DNA from: Herminiimonas arsenicoxydans
GTDB lineage: Bacteria > Pseudomonadota > Gammaproteobacteria > Burkholderiales > Burkholderiaceae_D
Direction of reading: 5' to 3'
Assembly (NCBI GenBank): GCA_000026125.1
Contig: CU207211.1
Coordinates: forward strand, 1,984,001 to 2,048,000
DNA: 64,000 nucleotides
A program made the translations under genes and the position numbers. A model generated the notes under the pieces. It was not told the origin of the DNA. It made no database searches and saw only the letters and a list, made by a program, of their open reading frames with translations. Every line of letters begins with the position of its first letter. Within the stretch, counting starts at the first letter, position 1. Below, in pieces: positions 7,174 to 15,205 of the stretch.

Positions 7174-9195
7174 ATGCGGCTGTTCTTGTGCGAGAAGCCC
7201 TCCCAGGGCAAAGACATTGGCCGGATTCTCGGCGCCACACAGCGCGGTGAAGGCTGTCTCAACGGTTCCGGCGTCACCGTCACCTGGTGCATCGGCCATC
7301 TCGTAGAAGCCGCTACGCCCGAAGCCTACGACGAGCAGTTGAAGCGCTGGTCCATCGAGCAGTTGCCCATCATTCCCCAGCATTGGCGGGTCGAGGTCAA
7401 ACCGAAGACCGCCACGCAATTCAAGGTCGTCAAGGCGCTTCTGGCGAAGGCGACCCAGCTTGTCATCGCCACCGATGCCGACCGCGAAGGCGAGTTGATC
7501 GCCCGCGAGATCATCGAACTGTGCGGCTACCGCGGCCCCATCGAGCGGCTGTGGTTGTCGGCACTCAACGATGCGTCCATCCGCGCCGCCCTCGGCAAGC
7601 TACGGCCCTCAGCCGAGACGCTGCCGATGTACCACTCGGCGCTGGCGCGATCCCGTGCGGATTGGCTGGTGGGCATGAACCTCAGTAGGTTGTTCACGGT
7701 GCTGGGGCGGCAGGCCGGCTACGACGGCGTGCTGTCGGTCGGCCGCGTCCAGACCCCGACGCTCAAGCTCGTCGTGGACCGCGACCGCGAGATCGCAGCC
7801 TTCGTGTCCGTGCCGTACTGGGCCATCGTCGTGTCCCTGTCCGCAGGTGTCCAGGCTTTCACCGCGCACTGGGTTCCACCCAATGCCTGCACCGACGACG
7901 CAGGCCGCTGCCTGCAGCAGCCGGTCGCACAGCAGGCCATGCAGCAGATCCGCGCTGCGGGCAGCGCCCACGTAGTGTCGGTTGAGACCGAGCGCGTGCG
8001 CGAAGGCCCGCCGCTGCCGTTCGACCTGGGCACCTTGCAGGAGGTGTGTTCAAAGCAGCTCGGGCTGGACGTGCAGGAAACCTTGGAGATCGCCCAGGCC
8101 CTGTACGAGACGCACAAGGCCACGACATACCCCCGCTCGGATTCCGGCTACCTGCCCGAGAGCATGTTTGCCGAAGTGACCACCGTTCTCGACAGCCTGC
8201 TTAAGACCGATCCCTCGCTGCGCTCGATCATAGGCCAGCTCGACCGTTTGCAGCGCTCGCGCGCCTGGAACGATGGCAAGGTCACGGCCCACCACGGCAT
8301 CATCCCGACGCTCGAACCGGCGAACCTCTCCGCCATGAGCGAGAAGGAACTGGCCGTGTACAGGCTCATCCGGGCGCATTACCTAGCGCAGTTCCTCCCT
8401 CACCACGAGTTCGACCATACTGTGGCCAAGCTTTCGTGCGGTGGGCAGAACCTTGCGGCCACGGGCAAGCAGGTTGTCACGCCGGGCTGGCGCCAGGTGC
8501 TGGCCGAGCCGCAGTCCGAGGACGGCGATGGCGACGGCGACACCGCGGCCCGCGCCCAGGTGCTACCGGCGCTGCACGAAGGTCTGGCATGTCAGGTGGC
8601 CGATATCGATCTGAAGGCACTCAAGACGCTGCCGCCCAAACCGTACACGCAAGGCGAGTTGGTCAAGTCTATGAAAGGCGTCGCCAAGCTGGTGTCCGAT
8701 CCCCGCCTGAAGCAGAAGCTCAAGGATACGGTCGGCATCGGCACCGAAGCGACCCGGGCCAACATCATCGGCGGCCTGATCGCCCGCGGCTACCTCGTAA
8801 AGAAAGGGCGCGCCATCCGCGCCTCGGATGCGGCTTTCACCTTGATCGATGCCGTGCCTGCGGCGATTGCCGACCCCGGCACCACCGCCGTCTGGGAACA
8901 AGCGCTCGACATGATCGAAGCCGGCCAGCTCACGCTGGATGTGTTCATCGGCAAGCAGGCCGCATGGATTTCGCAGTTGATCGCGCAGTACGGCAACGCG
9001 TCCCTGTCTATCAAGGCTCCCCAAGGGCCGACATGCCCGCAGTGCGGCGCACCCACGCGCCAGCGCAGCAGCAAGAGCGGCCCGTTTTGGTCGTGCAGTC
9101 GCTACCCGGACTGCAAAGGCACGCTGCCGGTCGAATCCGGCAGCTCCAAGCGCGCCGCCTCGCGCCCGCGCCGTAGCGGCCGCAAAGGCTCCTGA
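7174..9195 (+). CDS. topB: DNA topoisomerase III
   Basis: This 673-aa type IA topoisomerase has a TOPRIM domain at the N-terminus (MRLFLCEKPSQGKDI; TDADREGELIAREI near 100-113). The catalytic tyrosine is in TTYPRSDSGYLPE at about residue 319. A C-terminal zinc ribbon at about 619-646 (CPQCGAPTRQ...CSRYPDC) leads into a basic tail. It relaxes or decatenates DNA and resolves intermediates of ICE replication and transfer. TopB homologues are fixed members of this ICE class. The start follows a weak ribosome site (GATGAACGGAT), but the conserved MRLFLCEKPSQGKD begins there. Confidence 0.95.
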   Translation: MRLFLCEKPSQGKDIGRILGATQRGEGCLNGSGVTVTWCIGHLVEAATPEAYDEQLKRWSIEQLPIIPQHWRVEVKPKTATQFKVVKALLAKATQLVIATDADREGELIAREIIELCGYRGPIERLWLSALNDASIRAALGKLRPSAETLPMYHSALARSRADWLVGMNLSRLFTVLGRQAGYDGVLSVGRVQTPTLKLVVDRDREIAAFVSVPYWAIVVSLSAGVQAFTAHWVPPNACTDDAGRCLQQPVAQQAMQQIRAAGSAHVVSVETERVREGPPLPFDLGTLQEVCSKQLGLDVQETLEIAQALYETHKATTYPRSDSGYLPESMFAEVTTVLDSLLKTDPSLRSIIGQLDRLQRSRAWNDGKVTAHHGIIPTLEPANLSAMSEKELAVYRLIRAHYLAQFLPHHEFDHTVAKLSCGGQNLAATGKQVVTPGWRQVLAEPQSEDGDGDGDTAARAQVLPALHEGLACQVADIDLKALKTLPPKPYTQGELVKSMKGVAKLVSDPRLKQKLKDTVGIGTEATRANIIGGLIARGYLVKKGRAIRASDAAFTLIDAVPAAIADPGTTAVWEQALDMIEAGQLTLDVFIGKQAAWISQLIAQYGNASLSIKAPQGPTCPQCGAPTRQRSSKSGPFWSCSRYPDCKGTLPVESGSSKRAASRPRRSGRKGS

Positions 9196-9397
9196 CCGAT
9201 CCCGTTCCCCGTGAGCCGTGCCCGCCTTCGGCGGCGTGGCCCGTGTCCCGCATGCCCTGCGGGACGCCCAGCGCGCAACGCCTTCTTGATTTGTGTGCGC
9301 GTCCCGCCCAGCCGTCCCCGGCCGCGGGACCTGAAGGTAGCTTCTCTGCGAGCCGCACCACGCGCGTTCTGTTGATCTGCGTTTCTTCCGCCCTCTG

Positions 9398-9451
9398 CGA
9401 AGGGTCTCCCGGTGGCTTGCCAGCGTGCACGAGCCACCGGGAGACCCTTCG
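9398..9451. repeat. Perfect 20-bp inverted repeat with 14-base loop
   Basis: CGAAGGGTCTCCCGGTGGCT at 9398-9417 is followed after 14 bases by its exact reverse complement at 9432-9451. There is no T-tract after it, so it is not a standard terminator on the plus strand. It could be a structured RNA, a single-strand origin or an oriT hairpin. Function unknown. Confidence 0.75.
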
Positions 9452-9635
9452 TGGTCAGCGGTAATCGGTGCCGGTGCCCGCCGGTGCAAAAACGGGCTCC
9501 CTTTGTGCGCGGATGTGCGCCAGACGATGCCGGCCCCAGCCACGACATGGGCCGGGTGTGATTGCTGAGAGCAGACGGTTCTAGCGACGACCGGGCCTGC
9601 CAATCAGCCCACGGGTGGCTCCTCTTTCCTCCCGA

Positions 9636-9668
9636 GCCGAAGGCCGCAGGGCCTTCGGCGCCTTTTTC
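9636..9668 (+). terminator. Rho-independent terminator
   Basis: GCCGAAGGCC (9636-9645), a 4-base loop, GGCCTTCGGC (9650-9659), then GCCTTTTT. It probably ends the topB transcript and isolates the gene fragment downstream. Confidence 0.85.
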
Positions 9669-9727
9669 CTGCCCATCAACGTCCCGGTCCGGCCATTGGC
9701 CTGGGCCACACGAACAGGAGAGATGAC

Positions 9728-9928
9728 ATGCACCCTCAATATTGCGCGCAACTGCTGTACGGCAGTGTGTGCAGCGGCATCGATCCAGCTTCTCCTACCC
9801 GTCCTGACAGCCCCGCACTTGCTGCGGGGCTTTCTTTTTCCACGTTCGCCAATCGGGGCTGTAGCAGGTGCCGATTTCCGGCTGACGTGGCTCGACTCGC
9901 GCACGAAGCTGCCTGCATGTGTCGCTGA
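9728..9928 (+). pseudogene. 5' stub of a DNA cytosine methyltransferase gene
   Basis: After an AACAGGAGAG ribosome site and ATG the frame reads MHPQYCAQLLYGSVCSGIDPAS. YGSVCSGIEAAS is the typical motif I of Dcm-like C5-cytosine methyltransferases, where the F/S-x-G-x-G-like loop binds S-adenosylmethionine. Homology appears to stop after about 22 residues, and the frame then runs through a strong terminator and unrelated sequence to 9928. This looks like the start of a methyltransferase gene whose body was deleted. The alternative is a chance short frame, but the match and the ribosome site make that less likely. Confidence 0.5.
9809..9839 (+). terminator. Rho-independent terminator
   Basis: AGCCCCGCA (9809-9817), a 5-base loop, TGCGGGGCT (9823-9831), then TTCTTTTT. 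The stem is perfect over 9 bp. It lies inside the nominal frame of the methyltransferase stub, so it may be the natural terminator of the lost gene. Confidence 0.88.
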
Positions 9929-10050
9929 TCCGTCAGCACCATGCCAGCAGCCAGGGTTTCCAGGCTGCCGCGGATTCTCTCCGCGCCACCCGCCAGTCCG
10001 CCATCGCATCGAGTCTGCGGACGCGCGTCCTCGTGACGCCGATGCTTTTT
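9926..10050 (+). promoter_or_regulatory. Repeated leader, copy 1
   Basis: This is the most diverged of three related leaders (others at 12192-12330 and 46505-46642). It shares GTCAGC-x-CCATGCCAG, a GGTTTCCAGGCTGC-GCGGA stretch, a GCCAG-x-CGC and CGCATC series, and GATGCTTTttCTCAACC near the end. It lies about 186 bases before the start of the 10118 gene. Confidence 0.45.
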
Positions 10051-10117
10051 CTCAACCGCATGCGGGAGCTGCCATCCCGTGAGGGACAAGGCCCTCGCTT
10101 CTCCAAGGAGCCCATCC

Positions 10118-10330
10118 ATGTCCCAGCAAGCCTCTTTCGGCCAGTTGGCCTTGATCCATTGCGGCAAGTTCCTGCCGCTCGAAGTCCTGCATAGCGCCGC
10201 CGGCCACTACATCGGCACGCGCGATACCGAAGGTCCCGTTTCGCGGGAATCCAGCGAGTACTTCCGCAGCTATGTCGCGGCTCAACGTGCCCTAGAAAGA
10301 GGCGGCTGGTCCCAGCTCGCCACGCCCTGA
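10118..10330 (+). CDS. Conserved ICE protein of unknown function (70 aa)
   Basis: I do not recognise a characterised family. The protein begins MSQQASFGQLALIHCGKFLPLEVLHSAAGHYIGTRDTEGPVSRESSEYFRSYVAAQRAL. An 'xLH-S-A-AGHYIGT' segment followed by 'PVSRES-EYF' suggests a compact globular fold. The ATG follows a strong AAGGAG. It starts a run of small ICE-conserved genes and is preceded by a repeated leader and a GAGGG...CCCTC hairpin at 10081-10096. Only 21 bases separate it from the next gene, so the two probably share a transcript. Confidence 0.7.
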   Translation: MSQQASFGQLALIHCGKFLPLEVLHSAAGHYIGTRDTEGPVSRESSEYFRSYVAAQRALERGGWSQLATP

Positions 10331-10351
10331 TCCAACTGGAGGAATCACGTC

Positions 10352-10744
10352 ATGAACCAGCTTTTGCCACAGGAAGTCGTCGATCAGATCATGCGGGAAG
10401 AGCAGCATTTCGCCGCCGCGCCCCAAGCCTTCTTCGAGGCCTGGAAGCGCGGTGTCGAGATCGCTGGCCCGCAATGGTTTGGCGACGGCACACGCGAAGG
10501 CCTGAACCAGGCCAAGAGCAAGTGGGATCTGCGTCCCGACATGCTGCGTGCCAACGACGCTCTCGGCGTCCTGAGCAGCGGAGAACGCATGTTCCTGTCC
10601 GCCATGTTCAGCTTCTACAACGCGCGCGAGGGCGGTGCCATGCTCAAACGCTGCCACTTCCAAGGACTGTCGGACTTCGACGGTCTCGATCTGCAACGCC
10701 GCAAGGTCATCGCCGACCTGCTGGTGAACTACAGCGGTTGGTGA
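10352..10744 (+). CDS. Conserved ICE protein of unknown function (130 aa)
   Basis: The sequence MNQLLPQEVVDQIMREEQHFAAAPQAFFEAWKRGVEIAGPQWF is largely helical and soluble, with no membrane segment or catalytic motif that I can see. The middle part (SSGERMFLSAMFSFYNAREGGAMLKR) may form a helix-turn-helix or dimer surface. The ATG follows CTGGAGGAATCAC, a clear ribosome site. The gene is followed by a strong terminator at 10787-10826, so it ends a short operon with the 70-aa gene. Confidence 0.7.
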   Translation: MNQLLPQEVVDQIMREEQHFAAAPQAFFEAWKRGVEIAGPQWFGDGTREGLNQAKSKWDLRPDMLRANDALGVLSSGERMFLSAMFSFYNAREGGAMLKRCHFQGLSDFDGLDLQRRKVIADLLVNYSGW

Positions 10745-10786
10745 GCCGGCTTCCGGAATATCACCACCTTGTCGTTCGCCACCCCA

Positions 10787-10826
10787 TGAGGGACATGCGC
10801 CCACCAGGCCATGTCCCTCAATTTTC
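10787..10826 (+). terminator. Rho-independent terminator
   Basis: TGAGGGACATG (10787-10797), a 12-base loop, then the exact reverse complement CATGTCCCTCA (10810-10820) and ATTTTCC. The perfect 11-bp stem and T-run end the operon of the two small genes upstream. Confidence 0.82.
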
Positions 10827-10958
10827 CCTCCGTCAGCCAGCGCGGATTGGCCCAAAGCCATCGATCAGTGCCGCCTGACGCTTTTTCGACTTTCAACCCA
10901 CCGGGGTCCAGTTCCCGGTGGCGGGGATTGGCTCCATTATTCAATCTGGAGAAATCCT

Positions 10959-11696
10959 ATGACCCAGAATCCCAACCCCTTTGTACGCGGCTACTGGAAT
11001 CTGAAAATCGTCCGAACGCTGTGCATCAGCTACGAAGACGGAAGCCCGCATGTGTGGCGAAACATCCACGCGAGCCAACAGCACCTCTCCGACGAGGAGC
11101 TGGTTTCTTCCCCCTGCATCGTCACCAGCGACTTCGCGGTGGTCAGGAATGGCACTGTGCCTGTCAGTGCCGAACTGATGGCCGAATGCGATGCCATTGA
11201 AGGCGTCAGCGGCGAAGGCGTGGTGGGTGCGGTGGTTTATGCCATCCATGGCGACGACCTGGACGGTCGCCCGGTCCACGTCGGTGATACCTATTCGGCC
11301 GAGGCCGCGCGAGACGTGGTGCAGCGGTTGGGTTTCGAGACCGGCTATTACAGCCGATGCTGGGAAATCAGCAGCGCGCACATCAGCCAGGAAACCGGCC
11401 AGTACCTGGCCAGCCTAGCGGACCTTGCGACACCGGAGGCCTTTCTGTTCATCGCCTTCCGGGTTCCATACAGCCCAGCGATCGGCGTCAAGCTGATTTC
11501 CACGCCCTGGACAGACAAGAACCTGGAGTATGCCGAGGGCATCAGTGCGGAGCAGCTTCGGCAGGAACACCGGGACAAGGGCATGCCTGACGACCTGGCG
11601 AACATTCTTGAATTGGCCGGCCAGGCCGATGTGCGCATCCTCATCCTAGACGCTGACGCACCCGCGCTACTGGGCCTGCCACTGGCCGAGATCTAG
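10959..11696 (+). CDS. Conserved ICE protein of unknown function (245 aa)
   Basis: The protein begins MTQNPNPFVRGYWNLKIVRTLCISYEDGSP and contains EISSAHISQETGQYLASLAD, similar in flavour to the DUF5983 'STAHI-x-E-T' motif common in mobile elements; this is a weak assignment. The C-terminal third (about 185-245) has alternating strands and helices, ending in ADVRILILDADAPALLGLPLAEI. No transmembrane segment or signal peptide is seen. A CTGGAGAAATCCT ribosome site precedes the ATG. An 8-bp hairpin CCACCGGG/CCCGGTGG lies in the leader (10898-10921). Confidence 0.7.
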   Translation: MTQNPNPFVRGYWNLKIVRTLCISYEDGSPHVWRNIHASQQHLSDEELVSSPCIVTSDFAVVRNGTVPVSAELMAECDAIEGVSGEGVVGAVVYAIHGDDLDGRPVHVGDTYSAEAARDVVQRLGFETGYYSRCWEISSAHISQETGQYLASLADLATPEAFLFIAFRVPYSPAIGVKLISTPWTDKNLEYAEGISAEQLRQEHRDKGMPDDLANILELAGQADVRILILDADAPALLGLPLAEI

Positions 11697-11792
11697 CAGA
11701 CGCGCGACGCGCAAGCCTTCCCCTTTATCCCCCACATGCCAGCCCGCCTCCCACCAGGAGCTGGGCCGGTTCAATTCCATAGGAGCAATCTC

Positions 11793-12071
11793 ATGTTCCC
11801 CGATCTCATCTCGCCTACGCCTGACTTCGAGAATCAGCTTGGAGCCTGCGTTAACGCCATGAGCCAGAACGACGCCATCGGCCAGATTCTGGTGTTCGAG
11901 CGCATGAGCGGCACGCTGCACATGCGCCATATCGACAGCGCCGATCTGATGGACACCGACATTGACGACTACGAAATGGTCGTGTTTGACGGTGGCAATA
12001 CAACCGGCGACACGTGGAAACACGTGTTCTTCCCACGTCAGCGCGAACACTATTTCGTGTACGAAGCCTGA
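11793..12071 (+). CDS. Conserved ICE protein of unknown function (92 aa)
   Basis: This small acidic protein reads MFPDLISPTPDFENQLGACVNAMSQNDAIGQILVFERMSGTLHMRHIDSADLMDTDIDDYEMVVFDGGNTTGDTWKHVFFPRQ in order. It looks like a single alpha/beta domain, and I assign no function. The ATG at 11793 follows TAGGAGCAATCTC; an in-frame ATG further upstream (11736) has no ribosome site and reads as leader. A strong terminator lies 7 bases after the stop codon, so it is the end of a unit. Confidence 0.68.
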   Translation: MFPDLISPTPDFENQLGACVNAMSQNDAIGQILVFERMSGTLHMRHIDSADLMDTDIDDYEMVVFDGGNTTGDTWKHVFFPRQREHYFVYEA

Positions 12072-12078
12072 CATCTCC

Positions 12079-12101
12079 AGCCCCTTTCGAGGGGCTTTTT
12101 C
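12079..12101 (+). terminator. Rho-independent terminator
   Basis: AGCCCCT (12079-12085), loop TTCG, AGGGGCT (12090-12096), then TTTTTC. This is the classic UUCG-capped hairpin with a T-tract. Confidence 0.9.
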
Positions 12102-12191
12102 TTGCGCTGAACCGGGCTGCGTGGACAAAGGGAAACACCCGGATGCCAATTGATTGCTGCCGCGCGCGCAAGGGCCGCCCATGCTGACCCC

Positions 12192-12330
12192 ATGCCTGCT
12201 GACGTTGTCAGCGACATGCCAGGCAATCATCGGTCTTCGAGGTTGCGGCGCAGTTTCCACTGCGTGACCGAGCCAGCTCGCACCGCATCCATACGCGAGC
12301 GGCCACCAGTCTCTGGTGGTGGATGCTTTC
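12192..12330 (+). promoter_or_regulatory. Repeated leader, copy 2
   Basis: It begins ATGCCTGCTGACGTTGTCAG and matches 46505-46642 in 27 of the first 29 bases. Further shared blocks are GGTC-TT-GAGG-T-CGGCGCAGT, TGCG-TGACCG, CCGCATCC and TGGTGGTGGATGC. The shared GACGTTGTC lies 216 bases before this start codon and 212 before radC. It likely holds a promoter under common control. Confidence 0.65.
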
Positions 12331-12416
12331 GCCTTATCAACCCACCGCGGGGTTACGCACCTTTCCCCGCATGCGTGGGCTCGGTGTGTCTCCGCTTTTC
12401 CCAATGGAGATTCACC

Positions 12417-13346
12417 ATGAACACCACGTCCAACGAGAAATCGTATTTCGACCTCCACACATCGGGCATCGGCTACATCCAGCGTGTCCGTGAAGTGCCC
12501 GTCAGGGGCGGCCGCCGTGCGCAGCCCTTCCTGGCATGCACCATCGCCGCATTGGTCGGCCCCGCCAGGGACCCCAGCTACCGCTACTTCGATGTCAAGG
12601 TCTCGGGTGCCGAGGCCAAGAAGCTCGTTCAGCGCTACATCGGCGTTGACGATTCCAAGCAGCGCCCGCTGGTGCGCTTCCGCCTCGGCGACCTTTGGGG
12701 CGATGCGTACATCCGCGACAAGGGCGAAAACCAGGGCAAGGCCGCCGCGTCCCTCAAGGCGCGACTGCTCAAGGCCGAGCCGATCGAGCGGGCCGAACTG
12801 GCTTCAATCGAGCAGCACGAGCTGATTACCCGTGGCATCGGCTACCTCAACCGTCCGAAGGACGTCACCCCCAAGGATGGCGATCCGTTCCTGTCATGCT
12901 CCATCGCCGCATTGGCCGGACCTGTCGATGAACCGGAATATCGGTACTTCGACACGATCGTCGCCACCCTCGGGGCCGAGCATCTGGTTCGCCGATGCGT
13001 GCAGGCCATCGAAGGGGATCGCAAGGTGCTGATCGCCTTCCGTCTCAACGACATGAAGATCGATCCGTACATCCGTACCAAGGGCGAGCACGCTGGGGCA
13101 CCGGCCGCAAGCCTGGAGTCGACGCTGATCCACATCGGTCTGATCAAGATCGATGGCACCCAGGTCTATCCGATGAGCCAGGCGCAAGCCGAGGCGCCAA
13201 CGGTGGAGGACGCACCCGCGCCCGAAGCCGACAACGCCATCGACACTGCCGCCGACGCCGTTTCCGACCTACCCGTCGAGTCCGCCGAGCGCGAGCCCGA
13301 GGGTGAAGTCGAGGAGCAGGAGCCGGCCTTGGTCGCTTCGTTTTGA
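12417..13346 (+). CDS. STY4534-family ICE replication protein with two tandem DUF3577 units
   Basis: The 309-aa protein resembles the DUF3577/STY4534 family, linked to ICE replication. It holds two similar halves. Residues about 15-115 contain GIGYIQRVREVP...PFLACTIAALVGP...YRYFDVKVSG; residues about 137-240 contain GIGYLNRPKDVTPKDGDPFLSCSIAALAGP...YRYFDTIVAT. The family unit is usually single, so this is an internal duplication or a two-domain version. The C-terminal 60 residues are acidic and probably disordered. The start follows CAATGGAGATTCACC, and the repeated 215-base leader lies upstream. Confidence 0.8.
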   Translation: MNTTSNEKSYFDLHTSGIGYIQRVREVPVRGGRRAQPFLACTIAALVGPARDPSYRYFDVKVSGAEAKKLVQRYIGVDDSKQRPLVRFRLGDLWGDAYIRDKGENQGKAAASLKARLLKAEPIERAELASIEQHELITRGIGYLNRPKDVTPKDGDPFLSCSIAALAGPVDEPEYRYFDTIVATLGAEHLVRRCVQAIEGDRKVLIAFRLNDMKIDPYIRTKGEHAGAPAASLESTLIHIGLIKIDGTQVYPMSQAQAEAPTVEDAPAPEADNAIDTAADAVSDLPVESAEREPEGEVEEQEPALVASF

Positions 13347-13406
13347 TCCGGCATGGCCCCTCATGGGGCCTTGTCGCTTCTCCTCCCTAGCATCCGCCGC
13401 GTCCCC

Positions 13407-13434
13407 AAGACGCCAAAGGTGCTTGCGTCTTTTC
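13407..13434 (+). terminator. Intergenic hairpin with T-run
   Basis: AAGACGC (13407-13413) pairs with GCGTCTT (13425-13431), followed by TTC. A second GGCCCC/GGGGCC hairpin lies at 13355-13370. Together they probably end or attenuate the DUF3577 transcript. Confidence 0.6.
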
Positions 13435-13498
13435 ATCCCCCGAGTCCCGCGTGGTCACACGACCGCGCGGTTACCGCATTTCTCAAAGGAGATCAGCC

Positions 13499-14326
13499 AT
13501 GTCTCTGGCATCCCGTTTTGCTCCGCAATCCCCGATCCTGCGCTCCGATCGCCCACTCTCGGACGACCGTATTCGTGCCGTTGTTCCCTCGATCTTTGCC
13601 GACGCTCCGCATGGGAGCCGGTCCGATCGGTATGCCTACATACCGACCTCGGTCGTGCTGACCAGGTTGCGCCAGGAGGGTTTCGAGCCCTTCATGGTGT
13701 GCCAGACGCGCGTGCGCAACGAGGATCGGCGCGAGTACACCAAGCATCTCATCCGACTTCGCCATGCAAGCCAGATCAACGGCGACGAGGCGAACGAGAT
13801 CATCCTGCTCAACAGCCACGACGGCACGAGCAGCTACCAGATGCTTGCCGGCATGTTCCGGTTCGTCTGCCACAACGGCCTGGTCTGCGGTGACACCACC
13901 GCCGACATCCGCGTTCCTCACAAGGGCGACGTGGCAAGCCAGGTGATCGAAGGTGCCTACGAGGTTCTCGAAGGCTTCGAGCGCGTGCAGGACGCGCGCG
14001 ATGCGATGCGCACCATCACCCTCGATGAGGGCGAAGCGGAAATCTTTGCGAATTCCGCGCTCGCACTCAAGTACGACGACCCGGCCAAGTCCACCCCTGT
14101 CACGGAGAGCCAACTTCTGGCGCCCAGGCGCTGGGACGACCGCAAGAACGACCTGTGGGCCGTCTTCAACCGCGTCCAGGAGAACCTCGTCAAAGGGGGA
14201 CTGAATGGACGCTCGGCCAATGGCCGCAATCAACGCACCCGTCCGGTGCAAGGAATCGACCAGAACCTGCGCCTGAACCGGGCGTTGTGGCTGCTGGCCG
14301 AAGGCATGCGCCAGCTCAAGGCGTGA
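13499..14326 (+). CDS. DUF932-family phage/plasmid-like protein
   Basis: This 275-aa protein matches DUF932 (TIGR03299-like) in order: RYAYIPTSVVLTRLRQEGFEPFMVCQTRVR, then HLIRLRHASQINGDEANEIILLNSHDGTSSYQMLAGMFRFVCHNGLVCGD, then a helical second half that includes DAMRTITLDEGEAEIFANSAL. Members are common on plasmids, phages and ICEs; the biochemical role is unknown. The ATG at 13499 follows AAAGGAGATCAGCC. The leader has a CCGCG...CGCGG-type hairpin at about 13448-13472. Confidence 0.85.
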   Translation: MSLASRFAPQSPILRSDRPLSDDRIRAVVPSIFADAPHGSRSDRYAYIPTSVVLTRLRQEGFEPFMVCQTRVRNEDRREYTKHLIRLRHASQINGDEANEIILLNSHDGTSSYQMLAGMFRFVCHNGLVCGDTTADIRVPHKGDVASQVIEGAYEVLEGFERVQDARDAMRTITLDEGEAEIFANSALALKYDDPAKSTPVTESQLLAPRRWDDRKNDLWAVFNRVQENLVKGGLNGRSANGRNQRTRPVQGIDQNLRLNRALWLLAEGMRQLKA

Positions 14327-14334
14327 TGCCAAGC

Positions 14335-14367
14335 GGACCTCGCCCAGCTCGGGTGAGGTCCATTTCC
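14335..14367 (+). terminator. Intergenic hairpin with short T-run
   Basis: GGACCTC (14335-14341) pairs with GAGGTCC (14355-14361), with extra CCC/GGG pairing inside the loop. ATTTCC follows. This is a weak terminator or attenuator just after the DUF932 gene. Confidence 0.55.
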
Positions 14368-14421
14368 TCTCATCCACCGGGCGCCGTCGGCGGCCCGCTA
14401 TTCGTCATCAGGAGAACCAAC

Positions 14422-15111
14422 ATGGCAACCACATCGGCGCCCGAGCAATCGGTATCGCCCATCATTGTTCCGGGCCAGCTCACGCTGCGCACCATACGCG
14501 GCAAGAACGGCCCGTTCACCGTCGGCCGCCTTGTCACCCCCATCGGCAAGTTCGCGGTCAAGGATGCGGAGCTGGAGCAGTACCCCGAAGGAAAATACGA
14601 CGGGGAATTCATCATCCGCTACATCTTCCCGAAGTCCTATCCGGTCGGCGACGGCATGCGGTTCGAGATCCGCGCCAACCTGGACGGAATGACGCTCAAC
14701 GGAATCGACAAACTGAGCCGCGACGAAGCCCGAAGCTTCGCCACCCAGGACGTCGATCCACTCGATGAAGAGCTGGGGACGCAGCCTGCAGCAACGCCGG
14801 CCAAGTCTGCCAAGGCCTCCACGCCCGCCAAGCACGCACCCGTGCAGGCGTCGGCGGATCCTCTGGTCGATACCACGCCCTTCGGTGTGGATGCGCCGAC
14901 GCCCGCTGCGGCGGCTGCCCCCGGCAGCACCGAAGATGGCGACGCCGCTCTGTTCGGTCTGCTGTGGCCGCTGGGCGAGTCCGTGAAATTGGATTCGACC
15001 ATCGACCGCCGCGCCCTGCGCGCGCAGATCGCCCGCCTGGGCGAACTGGGTTTTGCGTTGGACTTCAAGACGCAGGAGTGGAGCCGTCAGGCCGAACTGC
15101 AACCTGCGTGA
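14422..15111 (+). CDS. DUF3275-family ICE protein
   Basis: This 229-aa protein has a conserved first half: PIIVPGQLTLRTIRGKNGPFTVGRLVTPIGKFAVKDAELEQYPEGKYDGEF, then FEIRANLDGMTLNGIDKLSRDEA. An alanine/proline linker (about 120-165) leads to a second domain near DAALFGLLWPLGESVKLDSTIDRRALRAQIARLGELGFALDF. This is the DUF3275 pattern of PFGI-1-class ICEs; the function is unknown. A CAGGAGAACCAAC ribosome site fixes the start. The leader carries a hairpin CGGGC...GCCCG. Confidence 0.83.
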   Translation: MATTSAPEQSVSPIIVPGQLTLRTIRGKNGPFTVGRLVTPIGKFAVKDAELEQYPEGKYDGEFIIRYIFPKSYPVGDGMRFEIRANLDGMTLNGIDKLSRDEARSFATQDVDPLDEELGTQPAATPAKSAKASTPAKHAPVQASADPLVDTTPFGVDAPTPAAAAAPGSTEDGDAALFGLLWPLGESVKLDSTIDRRALRAQIARLGELGFALDFKTQEWSRQAELQPA

Positions 15112-15205
15112 TCGCAGACGCCGCATCCGCGGTGTTCTTCATCCACCCGCCGGGGTTCCTTCCCCCTGCGGGGGAGGCCTCGGCCATTTTCTGGAGGTCT
15201 CCATC

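Larger units (their letters stand above)
9196..10117. other. Long non-coding stretch with hairpins, terminators and a gene fragment
   Basis: These 922 bases contain an 8-bp hairpin GTCCCGCA/TGCGGGAC (9245-9265), a perfect 20-bp hairpin (9398-9451) and two terminators (9636-9668, 9809-9839). The start of a methyltransferase gene (9728-9928) and a leader sequence repeated elsewhere (about 9926-10050) are also here. No intact gene is supported. Several overlapping frames in both directions are GC-driven shadows. Confidence 0.65.
12072..12416. other. Non-coding region with terminator and long leader
   Basis: No gene is supported in these 345 bases. They contain the terminator at 12079-12101, the repeated leader at 12192-12330 and a GCGGGG/CCCCGC hairpin at about 12347-12370, followed by a CAATGGAGATTCACC ribosome site. 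Confidence 0.65.

Noticed and set aside
9398-9451. 20-bp hairpin as a retron or group II intron element
   Set aside because: No reverse transcriptase gene is nearby and no msr/msd layout is visible.
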